Below are positions 45,537 to 53,995 of a stretch of 64,000 nt of DNA, piece after piece. A program made the translations under genes and the position numbers. The notes under the pieces are model-generated. The model made no database searches. It worked only from the letters and a program-made list of their open reading frames with translations, and had not been told where the DNA came from. Where the stretch lies: contig NZ_JAGJTM010000004.1 of NCBI RefSeq assembly GCF_018221685.1, positions 372,001 through 436,000 on the forward strand. Direction: 5' to 3'. Every line of letters starts with the position of its first letter. Within the stretch, counting starts at the first letter, position 1. This stretch comes from Bombella apis (lineage in GTDB: Bacteria > Pseudomonadota > Alphaproteobacteria > Acetobacterales > Acetobacteraceae).

Positions 45537-46901
45537 ATGGCAGACGGGCGGAAGTTTTTCGGGACTGACGGGATCCGTGGCGAGGCCAATACGGCACCCA
45601 TGACGGTGGAGATAGCCCAGAAGCTGGGGCAGGCGGCGGGTCTGTATTTCTGCCGGCAGACAGGGCGCCAGCATCGCCACACGGTTGTGCTGGGCAAAGA
45701 TACGCGTCTTTCCGGTTACATGATCGAGTGTGCCCTGGTGTCCGGTTTTCTCTCGGCAGGTGTGGATGTCGTCCTGCTGGGGCCGCTGCCTACGCCTGCT
45801 GTTGCTTTTCTGACCCGCTCCCTGCGGGCTGATCTGGGTGTCATGATTTCGGCATCCCACAATCCTTTCACGGATAACGGGATCAAGCTGTTCGGCCCGG
45901 ACGGGTTCAAGCTTTCCGATGCTGTTGAGGCAGAGATTGAAGCCCTGATGGGGGACGATCTGAGCGGACAGCTGGCATCGCCTGCGGCCATAGGGCGGGC
46001 CTCCCGCCTGAATGATGCGGCAGGCCGGTATATTGAGAGTGTCAAATCGTCCTTTCCGCGGGGATTGCGGCTGGATGGCCTGAAAATCGTGCTCGATTGT
46101 GCGCATGGTTCTGCCTACCGTGTGGCACCTGCAGCCCTTTGGGAGCTGGGGGCAGAGGTCATAACCATAGGGGCCTCACCGGATGGGTTGAACATCAATG
46201 ATGGTGTCGGCTCTACCCATCCGCAGGCACTCTGTGAAGCTGTGCGGGCTCATGGGGCAGATTGCGGTATTGCGCTGGATGGGGATGCGGACCGTGTCCT
46301 GTTCACCAATGAGCGGGGCGAGCTGGTGGACGGGGACCAGATACTGGCTCTCATCGCTACACTCTGGAAGCGCATGGGGCGGCTGAATGGTTCCGAGATC
46401 GTGGCGACTGTCATGTCCAATATCGGGCTGGAGGATTATCTGGCAACGCAGGGGCTAAGCCTGTATCGCACAGCTGTCGGGGACCGTTATGTTGTGGAGC
46501 GCATGCGCCAGACGGGAGGCAATCTTGGCGGGGAGCAGTCCGGCCATATGGTGCTGTCCGATCACGCCACAACAGGGGATGGCCTGCTGGCGGCGCTTCA
46601 GGTTCTGGCAGCTCTGGTGGAATCCGGCCAGCCAGCCAGTGAGCTGTGTCATCTTTTTGAGCCTTATCCCCAGACCCTGAAAAATGTGGCCTACAAGGGT
46701 GATAATCCTATGAAGCATCCGGCCCTTGGGGAGATTGTCAGCTGGGCGGAAGAACGGCTGAAGGGGAAGGGGCGTCTTGTACTGCGGGCCAGCGGGACAG
46801 AACCGTTGATCCGCGTGATGGTGGAGGCCCGGGACAGGGCTCTGGTAGCCGAGGTCGTGGACCGGGTCAGTGCCCATATCCAGACGTTGGCCGGAGCCTG
46901 A
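45537..46901 (+). CDS. glmM: Phosphoglucosamine mutase
   Basis: GlmM turns glucosamine-6-phosphate into glucosamine-1-phosphate for cell wall and lipopolysaccharide precursors. The 454-residue protein has [14 protein letters not shown], the phosphoserine loop [17 protein letters not shown], the metal loop [11 protein letters not shown], the sugar loop [12 protein letters not shown] and the phosphate-binding [14 protein letters not shown]. The open frame extends upstream to 45375, but the ATG at 45537 has a GGAGGGG site at ideal distance and gives the family N-terminus. It is closed by a long hairpin shared with the opposing ctrA-like gene. Confidence 0.97.
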   Translation: MADGRKFFGTDGIRGEANTAPMTVEIAQKLGQAAGLYFCRQTGRQHRHTVVLGKDTRLSGYMIECALVSGFLSAGVDVVLLGPLPTPAVAFLTRSLRADLGVMISASHNPFTDNGIKLFGPDGFKLSDAVEAEIEALMGDDLSGQLASPAAIGRASRLNDAAGRYIESVKSSFPRGLRLDGLKIVLDCAHGSAYRVAPAALWELGAEVITIGASPDGLNINDGVGSTHPQALCEAVRAHGADCGIALDGDADRVLFTNERGELVDGDQILALIATLWKRMGRLNGSEIVATVMSNIGLEDYLATQGLSLYRTAVGDRYVVERMRQTGGNLGGEQSGHMVLSDHATTGDGLLAALQVLAALVESGQPASELCHLFEPYPQTLKNVAYKGDNPMKHPALGEIVSWAEERLKGKGRLVLRASGTEPLIRVMVEARDRALVAEVVDRVSAHIQTLAGA

Positions 46902-46917
46902 AAAGCCTTTCCCTTTC

Positions 46918-46966
46918 AGTAAAGAAAAAGCCCCTGCACCATGGGGCAAGGGCCTTTTTCTTTACT
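46918..46966. terminator. Bidirectional terminator between glmM and the ctrA-like gene
   Basis: Outer 13-base arms (46918-46930 with 46954-46966) rich in A on one side and T on the other enclose a GC inner stem (46930-46934 with 46943-46947). It suits both converging genes. Confidence 0.85.
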
Positions 46967-47002
46967 TCACGGGAGATGGGAGGGCTGCTCCGTGCCTGGA
47001 TT

Positions 47003-47746
47003 TCAGCCTGCCTGACGCAGGGGAGCCGACCCTTCGGTAAAGCCTTGCGAAGAAGCAGAGGTACCAGCCGCCACGGCCGGATCCTGAAGGATGTAACCCC
47101 GACCCCAGACAGTGGTGATCATGTGTTCGGCACCGAAGCGCTGAAGCTTGCGCCGCAGCTTGCAGATGAAGACATCAATGATCTTCATTTCGGGTTCGTC
47201 AATGCCACCATAGAGATGGTTCAGGAACATGTCCTTGGTGAGGACTGCCCCCTTGCGCAGGAGCAGCAGCTCCAGAATGGAATATTCCTTGCTGGTGAGG
47301 TGCAGGAAGTGACCATTGACGCTGACCATCCGGCTTTCAAGGTCCAGTTCCAGCGGGCCAACGCACAGGCGTGATTCAGCGATGCCGTAAGAACGGCGGG
47401 TCAGAGCCTGGATGCGCGCCTGGGTCTCGCTCATGTCGAAGGGTTTGGTAACGTAGTCATCAGCCCCAGCTGAGAAGGCGGCCACCTTGGTCGGGGAGTC
47501 TGTCCGGACGGACAGAACCATGATGGGCGTGGAGATCCGGGAGCGTCGGACCTGACGGATGAGCTCTTCTCCCGGCAGGTCGCTCAGTACCAGCTCGGTT
47601 ATGAAGAGATCATATTCATAGTGCTTGAACATGTTGAGGGCTTCATCGGCGGTTTTGACGTGGTCGACCGCGTAAGAGGACTTCCCCAGTACCTTTACCA
47701 GATGGCTTACAGCGCCGCTGTCGCTATCAGCGATGAGAATACGCAT
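47003..47746 (-). CDS. ctrA: CtrA-family response regulator with atypical receiver (Glu51, no phosphoacceptor Asp)
   Basis: A 247-residue OmpR-type regulator. The DNA-binding half is very close to CtrA, the alphaproteobacterial cell-cycle regulator, including GAVLTKDMFLNHLYGG, DVFICKLRRKL and VWGRGYILQDP. In the receiver half, alignment to Caulobacter CtrA without gaps puts Glu51 (codon GAG at 47594-47596) where the phosphorylated Asp51 stands, and Ser8 where the second acid-pocket Asp stands; Asp7 and the TKPF lysine are kept. A phosphorylation-independent mode is inferred. A Ser/Ala-rich tail of 25 residues follows. The ATG at 47746 has GGGGAG eight bases upstream. A long AT-rich region precedes it. 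Confidence 0.85.
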   Translation of the reverse strand: MRILIADSDSGAVSHLVKVLGKSSYAVDHVKTADEALNMFKHYEYDLFITELVLSDLPGEELIRQVRRSRISTPIMVLSVRTDSPTKVAAFSAGADDYVTKPFDMSETQARIQALTRRSYGIAESRLCVGPLELDLESRMVSVNGHFLHLTSKEYSILELLLLRKGAVLTKDMFLNHLYGGIDEPEMKIIDVFICKLRRKLQRFGAEHMITTVWGRGYILQDPAVAAGTSASSQGFTEGSAPLRQAG

Positions 47747-47773
47747 AATTTCAACTCCCCTTGGAACGGTTGT

Positions 47774-47803
47774 ATTATGGAAGAGATTTTTTATGAAATG
47801 CAA
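47774..47803 (-). promoter_or_regulatory. Candidate promoter of the ctrA-like gene
   Basis: On the minus strand TTGCAT (-35, 47798-47803) and CATAAT (-10, 47774-47779), 18-base spacer. The -10 is a five-of-six match. The start would be about 20 bases before the ATG. Confidence 0.4.
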
Positions 47804-48174
47804 CCTTTGATTGTTTTTTTAGCAATCCATACAACCAGAACTTTCGTCGTATATGTCGGAATCATAGGACTTTTTTGTGTCAAATAAGGGGTTTTTTGAT
47901 GTTTTTCTTTACAGAAAAGAAGAATATGATAGGCTTCTGATAAGGTAATATGAAGTTATACTTACATTTAATTTATAATTTTTTTTCGCATACTGAAATT
48001 ATTTTCAGCAATTACCATAGTAAAAAATTGTATTTAAATATAAGTGAAAAATTAAGCAACAATATAGTTTTGCTAAATGGGCCTGTCGAACAAGGGTTAT
48101 AGAACGTTCCTAATTTTTTTTATGGGAACGGGGCAGGTCATCAATTCTTTTAATGATAAAATAAAACTGTTTTA

Positions 48175-48210
48175 ATCCTATTTCGAGGGTAAAACATTTG
48201 GAAATAGGAT
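48175..48210 (-). terminator. Terminator-like hairpin after the hypothetical gene
   Basis: A perfect 10-base-pair stem (48201-48210 with 48175-48184), a 16-base loop and a T-rich stretch on the minus strand. It lies 20 bases after the stop and ends the ankyrin-hisC-peptidase unit. Confidence 0.6.
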
Positions 48211-48229
48211 GTAGGAGGTCCGAATCGTT

Positions 48230-48682
48230 TCAGGCTTCACCGCTCTTCGTATCGGTGGAGGCCAGAAGCTGGGTGATCTGTTCTGGCGTGCCGATCAGGG
48301 CGCAGGCAACGGGATGGGTCCTGTCTGCAACCAGGACAATGCGTGTCTGCGTAGAGCTGGGGAAAAGGTCTGTTTCCACGGTAAAGACGGAGGCATCCTG
48401 CCTGTCCTGTGCCTTTGCCCCACGGGCCGCCTCGCTGAGGAGGCGGGCGCAGATGCGCTCCAGTGCGGGGAGCAGGCGGTTGGCTGTCTGCTCCTCCGTT
48501 TCAATTCCGTCGGTTGTGGAGCGACGGTGATGGGTGACCAGCTCGACCCAGCCTGACCGGGTCAGGAAACTGGGAATACCCGTATCGGGTGTCTCCCGCT
48601 CGGCACGGAGGATGAGGCCGGTCCGGGCGAGGGAGAGGATGTCCAGCTTTGGCAGGCGGGCGGGGTCAAGAGCAATGGTCAC
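48230..48682 (-). CDS. Hypothetical protein, last gene of the hisC unit
   Basis: A 150-residue soluble protein of unknown function. No signal peptide or membrane segment is seen. The sequence has a polar helical middle (QTANRLLPALERICARLLSEAARG) and a C-terminal part with alternating strands (RIVLVADRTHPVACALIG, then PEQITQLLAS). The chosen start is a GTG at 48682 after AAGGAA, giving MTIALDPARLPKLD; the open frame continues to 48748 but that would overlap the peptidase gene by 44 bases. I do not recognise the family. Confidence 0.6.
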   Translation of the reverse strand: MTIALDPARLPKLDILSLARTGLILRAERETPDTGIPSFLTRSGWVELVTHHRRSTTDGIETEEQTANRLLPALERICARLLSEAARGAKAQDRQDASVFTVETDLFPSSTQTRIVLVADRTHPVACALIGTPEQITQLLASTDTKSGEA

Positions 48683-48704
48683 GGTTACTGTTTCCTTGGA
48701 GGGG

Positions 48705-49943
48705 TCAGACCCATTCGCCAGAGCGCATGAGGGGTGTGCGCTGGCCATCCTTCAGGCCGTCAATGTTGATCCTGTCGGAACCGATCATCCAGTCGATATG
48801 GATGATGGAATGATTGGCTCCACGGGCGATCAGCTCTTCTTCGCTCTGCCCTTCAGGGTTGGTCATGCATTTCGTGTAAGCCTGCCCAAGAGCGATGTGG
48901 CAGGCGGCATTCTCATCGAACAGGGTGTTCTGGTACAGGATGCCACTCCGGGAGATGGGGGAGGAGTGGGGTACGAGGGCAACCTCGCCAATGCGGCGTG
49001 CGCCTTCATCACTGTCCAGAATGCGTTTCAGCACATCTTCGCCTTTGCTGGCATGAGCCTCCACGATGCGCCCCTTTTCGAAGCGGACCCGGATTCCGTC
49101 AATCAGCGATCCCTGATGGAAGAGTGGCTTGGTGCTGGAGACGGTCCCTTCCACACGGGCACAGTGTGGGGTGGTGAAGACTTCCTCTGTCGGGATGTTC
49201 GGGTTGCAGACAATGCCATTCTTGGCTTCTTCGGCACCACCGGCCCAGAGGTGGCCATCCGCCAGCCCGACCGTCAGGTCTGTGCCCGGTCCGGTGAAGT
49301 GCAGGGCGTCGAAGCGGCGGTCATTCAGCATGGCAGCACGGGCATGGAGGGTCCGGTTATGGTCCGCCCAGGCGGCTACCGGGTCGGCCACATCCACGCG
49401 GGAGGCCTGGAAGATGCCATTCCACAGGGCGGTGAGGGCTTCCTCTGCTGGCAGATGTGGAAAAACCTGCTCGGCCCAGGCCGGTGTGGCGCAGGCAATG
49501 ATGTTCCAGTTGATGTCAAAATTGGTGATGCGTTCCATGGCCGGACGATAGGCCGTGGAGCTGGCCCGGCTGACACGGGAGATGTGGTCCGGGTTCTGGT
49601 CCTTCAGCAGGGTCGGGTTCCCCCCCGTGATGGCCATGCGGGCGGCTCCTTTGCCAAAGGCTTCCGCCATGCCGTTGGCCAGCCAGCCCGCTGCCGTGTC
49701 AAAGCTGTCTTCATGACCATGCTGGAAGCGGGCCAGCGTAGTCTCATCATCCTGATACAGGGTTGTGACCAGTGACGCTCCGGCCTTGTATGCATGGGCC
49801 GTGATGCGCCGGATGAGGGGTACGGCTTCCAGCCCTGCCGTGATGATGAGCTGCTGGCCAGGTGTGATGTTCAGCCCCGTACGGACGGAAACTTCGGCCA
49901 GACGGTCCAGAAGCTGGTCATGTGTGAAAGAGGATGTGGGCAT
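48705..49943 (-). CDS. M29-family aminopeptidase
   Basis: A 412-residue cytoplasmic metallo-aminopeptidase of the M29 family (AmpS/PepS/AmpII). Family features: GLNITPGQQLIITAGLEAVPLIR, the conserved NIPTEEVFTTPHCARVEGTV segment carrying metal-ligand Glu residues, GKGIVEAHASKGED-like KGRIVEAHASKGED, RIGEVALVPHSSPIS and the final HIDWMIGSDRINIDG with ligand His and Asp. It is 44 bases after hisC in the same unit. Peptide trimming with broad specificity is expected. Confidence 0.9.
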   Translation of the reverse strand: MPTSSFTHDQLLDRLAEVSVRTGLNITPGQQLIITAGLEAVPLIRRITAHAYKAGASLVTTLYQDDETTLARFQHGHEDSFDTAAGWLANGMAEAFGKGAARMAITGGNPTLLKDQNPDHISRVSRASSTAYRPAMERITNFDINWNIIACATPAWAEQVFPHLPAEEALTALWNGIFQASRVDVADPVAAWADHNRTLHARAAMLNDRRFDALHFTGPGTDLTVGLADGHLWAGGAEEAKNGIVCNPNIPTEEVFTTPHCARVEGTVSSTKPLFHQGSLIDGIRVRFEKGRIVEAHASKGEDVLKRILDSDEGARRIGEVALVPHSSPISRSGILYQNTLFDENAACHIALGQAYTKCMTNPEGQSEEELIARGANHSIIHIDWMIGSDRINIDGLKDGQRTPLMRSGEWV

Positions 49944-49987
49944 GGGTCTGTCCTGTTAATCTGTAAAATGATGAGGGGGCTGATGCG

Positions 49988-51052
49988 TCAGCGGGGCAGC
50001 AGGTCATCCAGTGCGGCCAGCAGGGCGTCCATCTCCTCATCCGTGCCGATGGTGATGCGGAGCCAGTCGCTGATGCGGGGGCTGCCGCCCTGATGGCGGA
50101 CGATGATGGCCCGCTCCCGCAGGCCGGTGAAAAGCGTGTCAGCTGGGCATGAGGGGTGATGGGCCAGAATGAAATTGGCCGTGGAGGGCAGGACCGTCAT
50201 GCCACGCTCCCGCAGGGCTGCCACGGTGCGCTCCCGTGTGGCGATGATGCGGGTGGTGGTCTGTTCCAGCCACTCCGTGTCCCGGATGGAGGCTTCAGCC
50301 CCGGCCTGTGCCGGGCGGGACAGCGGATAGGAGTTGAAGCTGTCTTTTACCCGTGTCAGCCCTTCCACCAGCTCCGCCGAGCCGATGGCATAGCCCACGC
50401 GCAGCCCCGCCAGACCGGAGGATTTGGAGAAGGTACGGACGATGAGAAGGTTGGGATAACGCTGTGTCAGGGCCACGGCGCTGGTCCCGCCGAAATCGAC
50501 ATAGGCTTCATCGATGATGACCGTCTGGGCATTGAAGCGCTTCAGAAGTCCTTCAATGGCTGGCAGGGGCAGGCTGATGCCGGTGTTGGCATTGGGATTG
50601 GCGATTATGACACCACCAGCCGGACCGTCATAATCGTCTGGTGCGATGGTGAAATCATCCCGCAGGGGAATGGTGCGGTAATCCAGCCCGAACATCTGGC
50701 AGTAGATCGGGTAGAAGCCATAGGTCACATCGCTGAACAGGACCGGCGCATCGTCACGGAAGAGGGCCCGGAAGGCGTGGGCCAGGACCTCGTCAGAACC
50801 GTTGCCGGTGAAGACGCACTCGACCGGAACTCCTTCCTGTTCAGCAATGGCCGTGCGCAGGGCCAGGGCTGTCGGGTCTGGATAGAGGCGCAGGTCATCA
50901 GTTACGCTGGCCTTCATCGCTTCCAGCGCACGGGGGGACGGACCGTAGGGGGACTCATTGGTGTTCAGCTTGACCAGATTGGTCATGCGGGGCTGTTCAC
51001 CGGGGATGTAGGGCTGGAGGTCGTGGACCTGCCGGTTCCAGAAACGGCTCAT
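49988..51052 (-). CDS. hisC: Histidinol-phosphate aminotransferase
   Basis: HisC converts imidazole-acetol phosphate to histidinol phosphate in histidine synthesis; members also accept aromatic substrates. The 354-residue class I/II PLP aminotransferase shows LNTNESPYGPSP, GNGSDEVLAHAFRALF, the ANPNANTGISLPL loop, IIDEAYVDFGG and the cofactor lysine Lys210 in RTFSKSSGLAGLRVGYAIG. Length is typical. Its start overlaps the end of the ankyrin gene by four bases. No other his gene is adjacent, so this may be a second or scattered hisC. Confidence 0.93.
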   Translation of the reverse strand: MSRFWNRQVHDLQPYIPGEQPRMTNLVKLNTNESPYGPSPRALEAMKASVTDDLRLYPDPTALALRTAIAEQEGVPVECVFTGNGSDEVLAHAFRALFRDDAPVLFSDVTYGFYPIYCQMFGLDYRTIPLRDDFTIAPDDYDGPAGGVIIANPNANTGISLPLPAIEGLLKRFNAQTVIIDEAYVDFGGTSAVALTQRYPNLLIVRTFSKSSGLAGLRVGYAIGSAELVEGLTRVKDSFNSYPLSRPAQAGAEASIRDTEWLEQTTTRIIATRERTVAALRERGMTVLPSTANFILAHHPSCPADTLFTGLRERAIIVRHQGGSPRISDWLRITIGTDEEMDALLAALDDLLPR

Positions 51053-51552
51053 GGGGCGGTGGCCTCCGCAAAGAGGCTGCCAAGGCCCTGGCGGTGGGCA
51101 AGGTCTCTGGCGGAAAGGCCTTCCGTATCCCGGATGTCCGGGTTGGCGCCACGTTCCAGCAGCAGGCGGGCCATGCCCTGCCGTCCGAACATGATGGCAA
51201 ACATGAGCGGCGTGCGCCCGGCATGGTTGGCCTGGTCGATATTGGCGCCACGCTCCAGCAGCAGGCGGGCAATGGCCTCATACCCCTTGAAGGCCACACC
51301 GGAGAGCGCCGTGGCCCCCTTGGCGTCCACGCCGTTCGGGTCGGCCCCGTTGTCCAGCAGCAGGCTGGCCGTGTCGAGCTGGTCGTTGTAGGTGGCGACG
51401 ATGAGGGGTGTATAGCCCCGGCTGTCGGCACAGTCTGCCAGCATGCCGGCCTCAAGAAACTGCCTGACCAGATCATTCTCACCATTGCGGGCCGCATCGA
51501 TGAAGAGAGCGGTGATCTGCTCCGGGGTGAAGGACATTTCGGGCTGCGTCAT
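51049..51552 (-). CDS. Ankyrin repeat protein
   Basis: A 167-residue protein built almost entirely of ankyrin repeats. After a short N-terminus four repeats follow in register, recognisable by the TPL/TAL turns and LLLxxGA helices: RGYTPLIVATYNDQLD, GATALSGVAFKGYEAI with LLLERGANIDQANHAG, RTPLMFAIMFGRQGMA with LLLERGANPDIRDTEG. No signal peptide. Its role is probably protein binding; partners are unknown. It is the first gene of the unit with hisC, with a four-base overlap. Near-identical DNA stretches at 51163 and 51254 reflect the repeats. Confidence 0.92.
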   Translation of the reverse strand: MTQPEMSFTPEQITALFIDAARNGENDLVRQFLEAGMLADCADSRGYTPLIVATYNDQLDTASLLLDNGADPNGVDAKGATALSGVAFKGYEAIARLLLERGANIDQANHAGRTPLMFAIMFGRQGMARLLLERGANPDIRDTEGLSARDLAHRQGLGSLFAEATAP

Positions 51553-51588
51553 GGATGGGCTGCCTTTGCGGTAAAAGAATGGGTCGTG

Positions 51589-51602
51589 TCAGAGGCCTCT
51601 GA
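51589..51602. promoter_or_regulatory. Perfect 14-base palindrome, candidate operator
   Basis: TCAGAGGCCTCTGA is a perfect palindrome immediately downstream of the predicted -10 of the ankyrin-hisC promoter, 37 bases before the ankyrin ATG. A repressor bound there would block initiation. Confidence 0.4.
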
Positions 51603-51630
51603 ATGTCCTGCCTGCCGGTGGTCAGGTCAA
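51602..51630 (-). promoter_or_regulatory. Candidate promoter of the ankyrin-hisC unit
   Basis: On the minus strand TTGACC (-35, 51625-51630, five of six) and GACATT (-10, 51602-51607, modest) with a 17-base spacer; the start would fall inside the palindrome at 51589-51602. Confidence 0.4.
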
Positions 51631-51902
51631 GGGGGAAAAGGCCTTTCTGGCGTGCAGGATATGTGGTTGCGGCAGGCCTGATGGAAGAGGGCAGGCTGAC
51701 CGGAATCTGCCGCCGGGTCTGACAGGTCCAGCCTGTCTGTAAGGGATGGGTAGGAAAATTGATCTTATTTGCCGGTAGGGCATTGCGTTCTTTCGCAGGA
51801 TAAGGCCACTTGTGAAATATCCGGACTGCATCGGGCCGTGTTAAGGGGCATGAGCCTGCTGTGGGTGATCGGATGATTGTTTGAATTGAGGACGTTAGAT
51901 CA

Positions 51903-53975
51903 GTGAACAGTATGCTGTCGAAAATGAGCATAGACACGATCCGCACATTGGTGATGGATAGTGTGGAGCGTGCAAAATCCGGCCATCCGGGTACCGCAAT
52001 GGCTCTGGCCCCGGCCATGTATGCTTACTGGCAGTTTACGATGTATTATAACCCGGCTGATCCCTTTTGGCCGGGGCGTGACCGATTTATCCTCTCGGGT
52101 GGGCATGCGTCCATCCTTCTCTATGCCACGGTGTTTCTGGCCGGGGTGAAGGATATTGAGAACGGGCAGGTGGTCGATCGCCCCGCCCTGACGCTGGAAG
52201 ACCTGAAAAATTTCCGCCGTTTTGAATCCCGCACACCGGGCCATCCCGAATACGGGCTGACAGCCGGGGTGGAGATCACGACCGGCCCGCTGGGGCAGGG
52301 GTGCAGCAGTGCGGTGGGCATGGCCATGGCCGAGCGATGGCTTGCCACACATTACGGCCGCCCGGGGTTCGACCTCTTTGGCTATCACATTACCTCTTTC
52401 TGTGGTGATGGGGATATCATGGAGGGGGTTGCGGCCGAGGCCGCATCCTTGGCCGGACATCTGAAGCTGGGCAACCTGACATGGGTGTATGACAGCAACC
52501 GCATTTCCATTGAGGGCTCCACGGATGTGACCTTCACGGAGAATGTGGCCATGCGGTTTGAATCCTATGGCTGGCAGGTGCTGGAAGTTGCTGATGGCAA
52601 CGACGTGCCTGCCATCTGTGAAGCCCTGAAACAGGGACGGGAGGAAACCTCCCGCCCGACCCTGATCATTCTCAGGACGATCATCGGTTATGGGGCACCG
52701 GGCAAGGCGGGAACGGCCTCTGCCCATGGTGAGCCGCTTGGCATGGAGGAGCTGGCAGGGGCCAAGAAGGCCTATGGCTGGCCCGAAGATGCGCCGCATT
52801 TTACCGTGCCGGATGGCGTGCAGGAGCATTTCGAGGCACTGGCCGGGCAGCGTGGGGCCAGAGCACAGGCGGAATGGGAGGCACGGTTTGCCGAGTACTG
52901 CGCCCGGTATCCGAAGGAAGGGGACGAGCTGCGGCACATTTTTGCCGGAACCCTGCCAGAAGGCTGGGAAACGGAGCTGCCTGTCTATCCGGCGGATGAG
53001 AAAGGGCTGGCCTCCCGCCAGAGTTCCGGGGAGGTGCTCAATGCCGTGGCATCCCAGTTCCCCTGGCTGGTTGGCGGGGCGGCGGACCTTGCGCCTTCTA
53101 CCAAGACGCTCATCAAGGGCGCCCGGTCGGTGCAGGCCCCTTCAAACATGGTGCAGGAAGGGGCTGGCTATGATGGCCGCAACATGCACTTCGGTGTGCG
53201 TGAACATGCGATGGCCGCCATCTGCAACGGCTTGGCCCTGAGTGGCCTGCGGCCTTTCTGTGCGGGCTTCCTGATCTTTTCTGATTACATGAAGCCCGCC
53301 ATCCGTCTGGCAGCGCTGATGCACCTGCCGGTGATCTATGTGTTCACGCATGATTCCATCGGCGTGGGGGAGGATGGCCCGACCCATCAGCCCATCGAGC
53401 AGCTTGCTCAGTTCCGGTCCATGCCGGGGCTGACCATGCTGCGTCCGGCAGATGCCAATGAGGTGGTGGAAAGCTGGCGTGTGGCCATGCAGCATCGTGC
53501 TGGCCCCGTGGCCCTTGCCCTGACACGGCAGAACCTGCCAACGCTGGACCGTACCCGGTATGCCTCGGCCGAGGGTGTGGCCCGTGGTGGCTACGTTCTG
53601 GCGGACTGTGAGGGTGAGCCGGAGATTCTGTTGATGGCGTCCGGCTCCGAGGTTTCGCTCGTGGTCGGTGTCTATGAGCGGCTGAAGGCTGAAGGCGTGC
53701 GGGCCCGTGTGGTCTCCATGCCAAGCTTCGATCTGTTCGAGAGCCAGGACAGGGCCTATCGTGACACCGTCCTGCCACCTTCTGTCCGTAGGCGTGTCGG
53801 TGTAGAGATGGCTTCCGGCTTTGGGTGGGACCGCTATGTGGGGCTGGATGGTGTCGTCATTGCCATGAACAGCTTTGGGGAATCCGGCGCAGCAGCAGAG
53901 CTGATGGCGAAGTTCGGCTTTACGGTAGACTCTGTTTATGAACAGGCCCGCCAGTTGTTACAGAAGGCAGACTGA
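51903..53975 (+). CDS. tkt: Transketolase
   Basis: Transketolase moves two-carbon units between sugar phosphates with thiamine diphosphate. The 690-residue protein shows the family order: SGHPGTAMALAPAMYAYW, DRFILSGGHAS, GPLGQGCSSAVGMAMAE, the ThDP-binding CGDGDIMEGVAAEAASLAGHL through YDSNRISIEG, then FGVREHAMAAICNGLA with the catalytic Glu, and THDSIGVGEDGPTHQPIEQL. GTG at 51903 is taken as start with a distant GAGG; ATG at 51912 or 51927 is possible. First gene of the pentose phosphate cluster; 20 bases separate it from tal-pgi. Confidence 0.97.
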   Translation: MNSMLSKMSIDTIRTLVMDSVERAKSGHPGTAMALAPAMYAYWQFTMYYNPADPFWPGRDRFILSGGHASILLYATVFLAGVKDIENGQVVDRPALTLEDLKNFRRFESRTPGHPEYGLTAGVEITTGPLGQGCSSAVGMAMAERWLATHYGRPGFDLFGYHITSFCGDGDIMEGVAAEAASLAGHLKLGNLTWVYDSNRISIEGSTDVTFTENVAMRFESYGWQVLEVADGNDVPAICEALKQGREETSRPTLIILRTIIGYGAPGKAGTASAHGEPLGMEELAGAKKAYGWPEDAPHFTVPDGVQEHFEALAGQRGARAQAEWEARFAEYCARYPKEGDELRHIFAGTLPEGWETELPVYPADEKGLASRQSSGEVLNAVASQFPWLVGGAADLAPSTKTLIKGARSVQAPSNMVQEGAGYDGRNMHFGVREHAMAAICNGLALSGLRPFCAGFLIFSDYMKPAIRLAALMHLPVIYVFTHDSIGVGEDGPTHQPIEQLAQFRSMPGLTMLRPADANEVVESWRVAMQHRAGPVALALTRQNLPTLDRTRYASAEGVARGGYVLADCEGEPEILLMASGSEVSLVVGVYERLKAEGVRARVVSMPSFDLFESQDRAYRDTVLPPSVRRRVGVEMASGFGWDRYVGLDGVVIAMNSFGESGAAAELMAKFGFTVDSVYEQARQLLQKAD

Positions 53976-53995
53976 CTGGATAAGGAGTGAGAGTG

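Larger units (their letters stand above)
47747..48229. other. AT-rich region upstream of the ctrA-like gene
   Basis: A stretch of about 480 bases, visibly AT-rich from 47800 to 48200 in a GC-rich chromosome, without a supported gene on either strand. It holds the candidate ctrA promoter, one GANTC site (GAATC, 47859-47863) of the kind methylated by CcrM in alphaproteobacteria, a small hairpin (47993-48008), a second inverted repeat (48105-48110 with 48125-48130) and the terminator-like hairpin of the upstream gene (48175-48210). No TTAA-N7-TTAA pair matching a classical CtrA box was found. Confidence 0.6.
51553..51902. other. Divergent intergenic region between ankyrin gene and tkt
   Basis: About 350 bases with no supported gene. 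Left part: the ankyrin-hisC promoter and palindrome. Middle: a small inverted repeat (51721-51737, GACAGG and CCTGTC). Right part: must contain the tkt promoter, but I found no convincing -35/-10 pair. Confidence 0.55.

Noticed and set aside
51160..51280. Direct DNA repeat of about 20 bases
   Set aside because: Explained by the repeated LLLERGA helices of the ankyrin protein.
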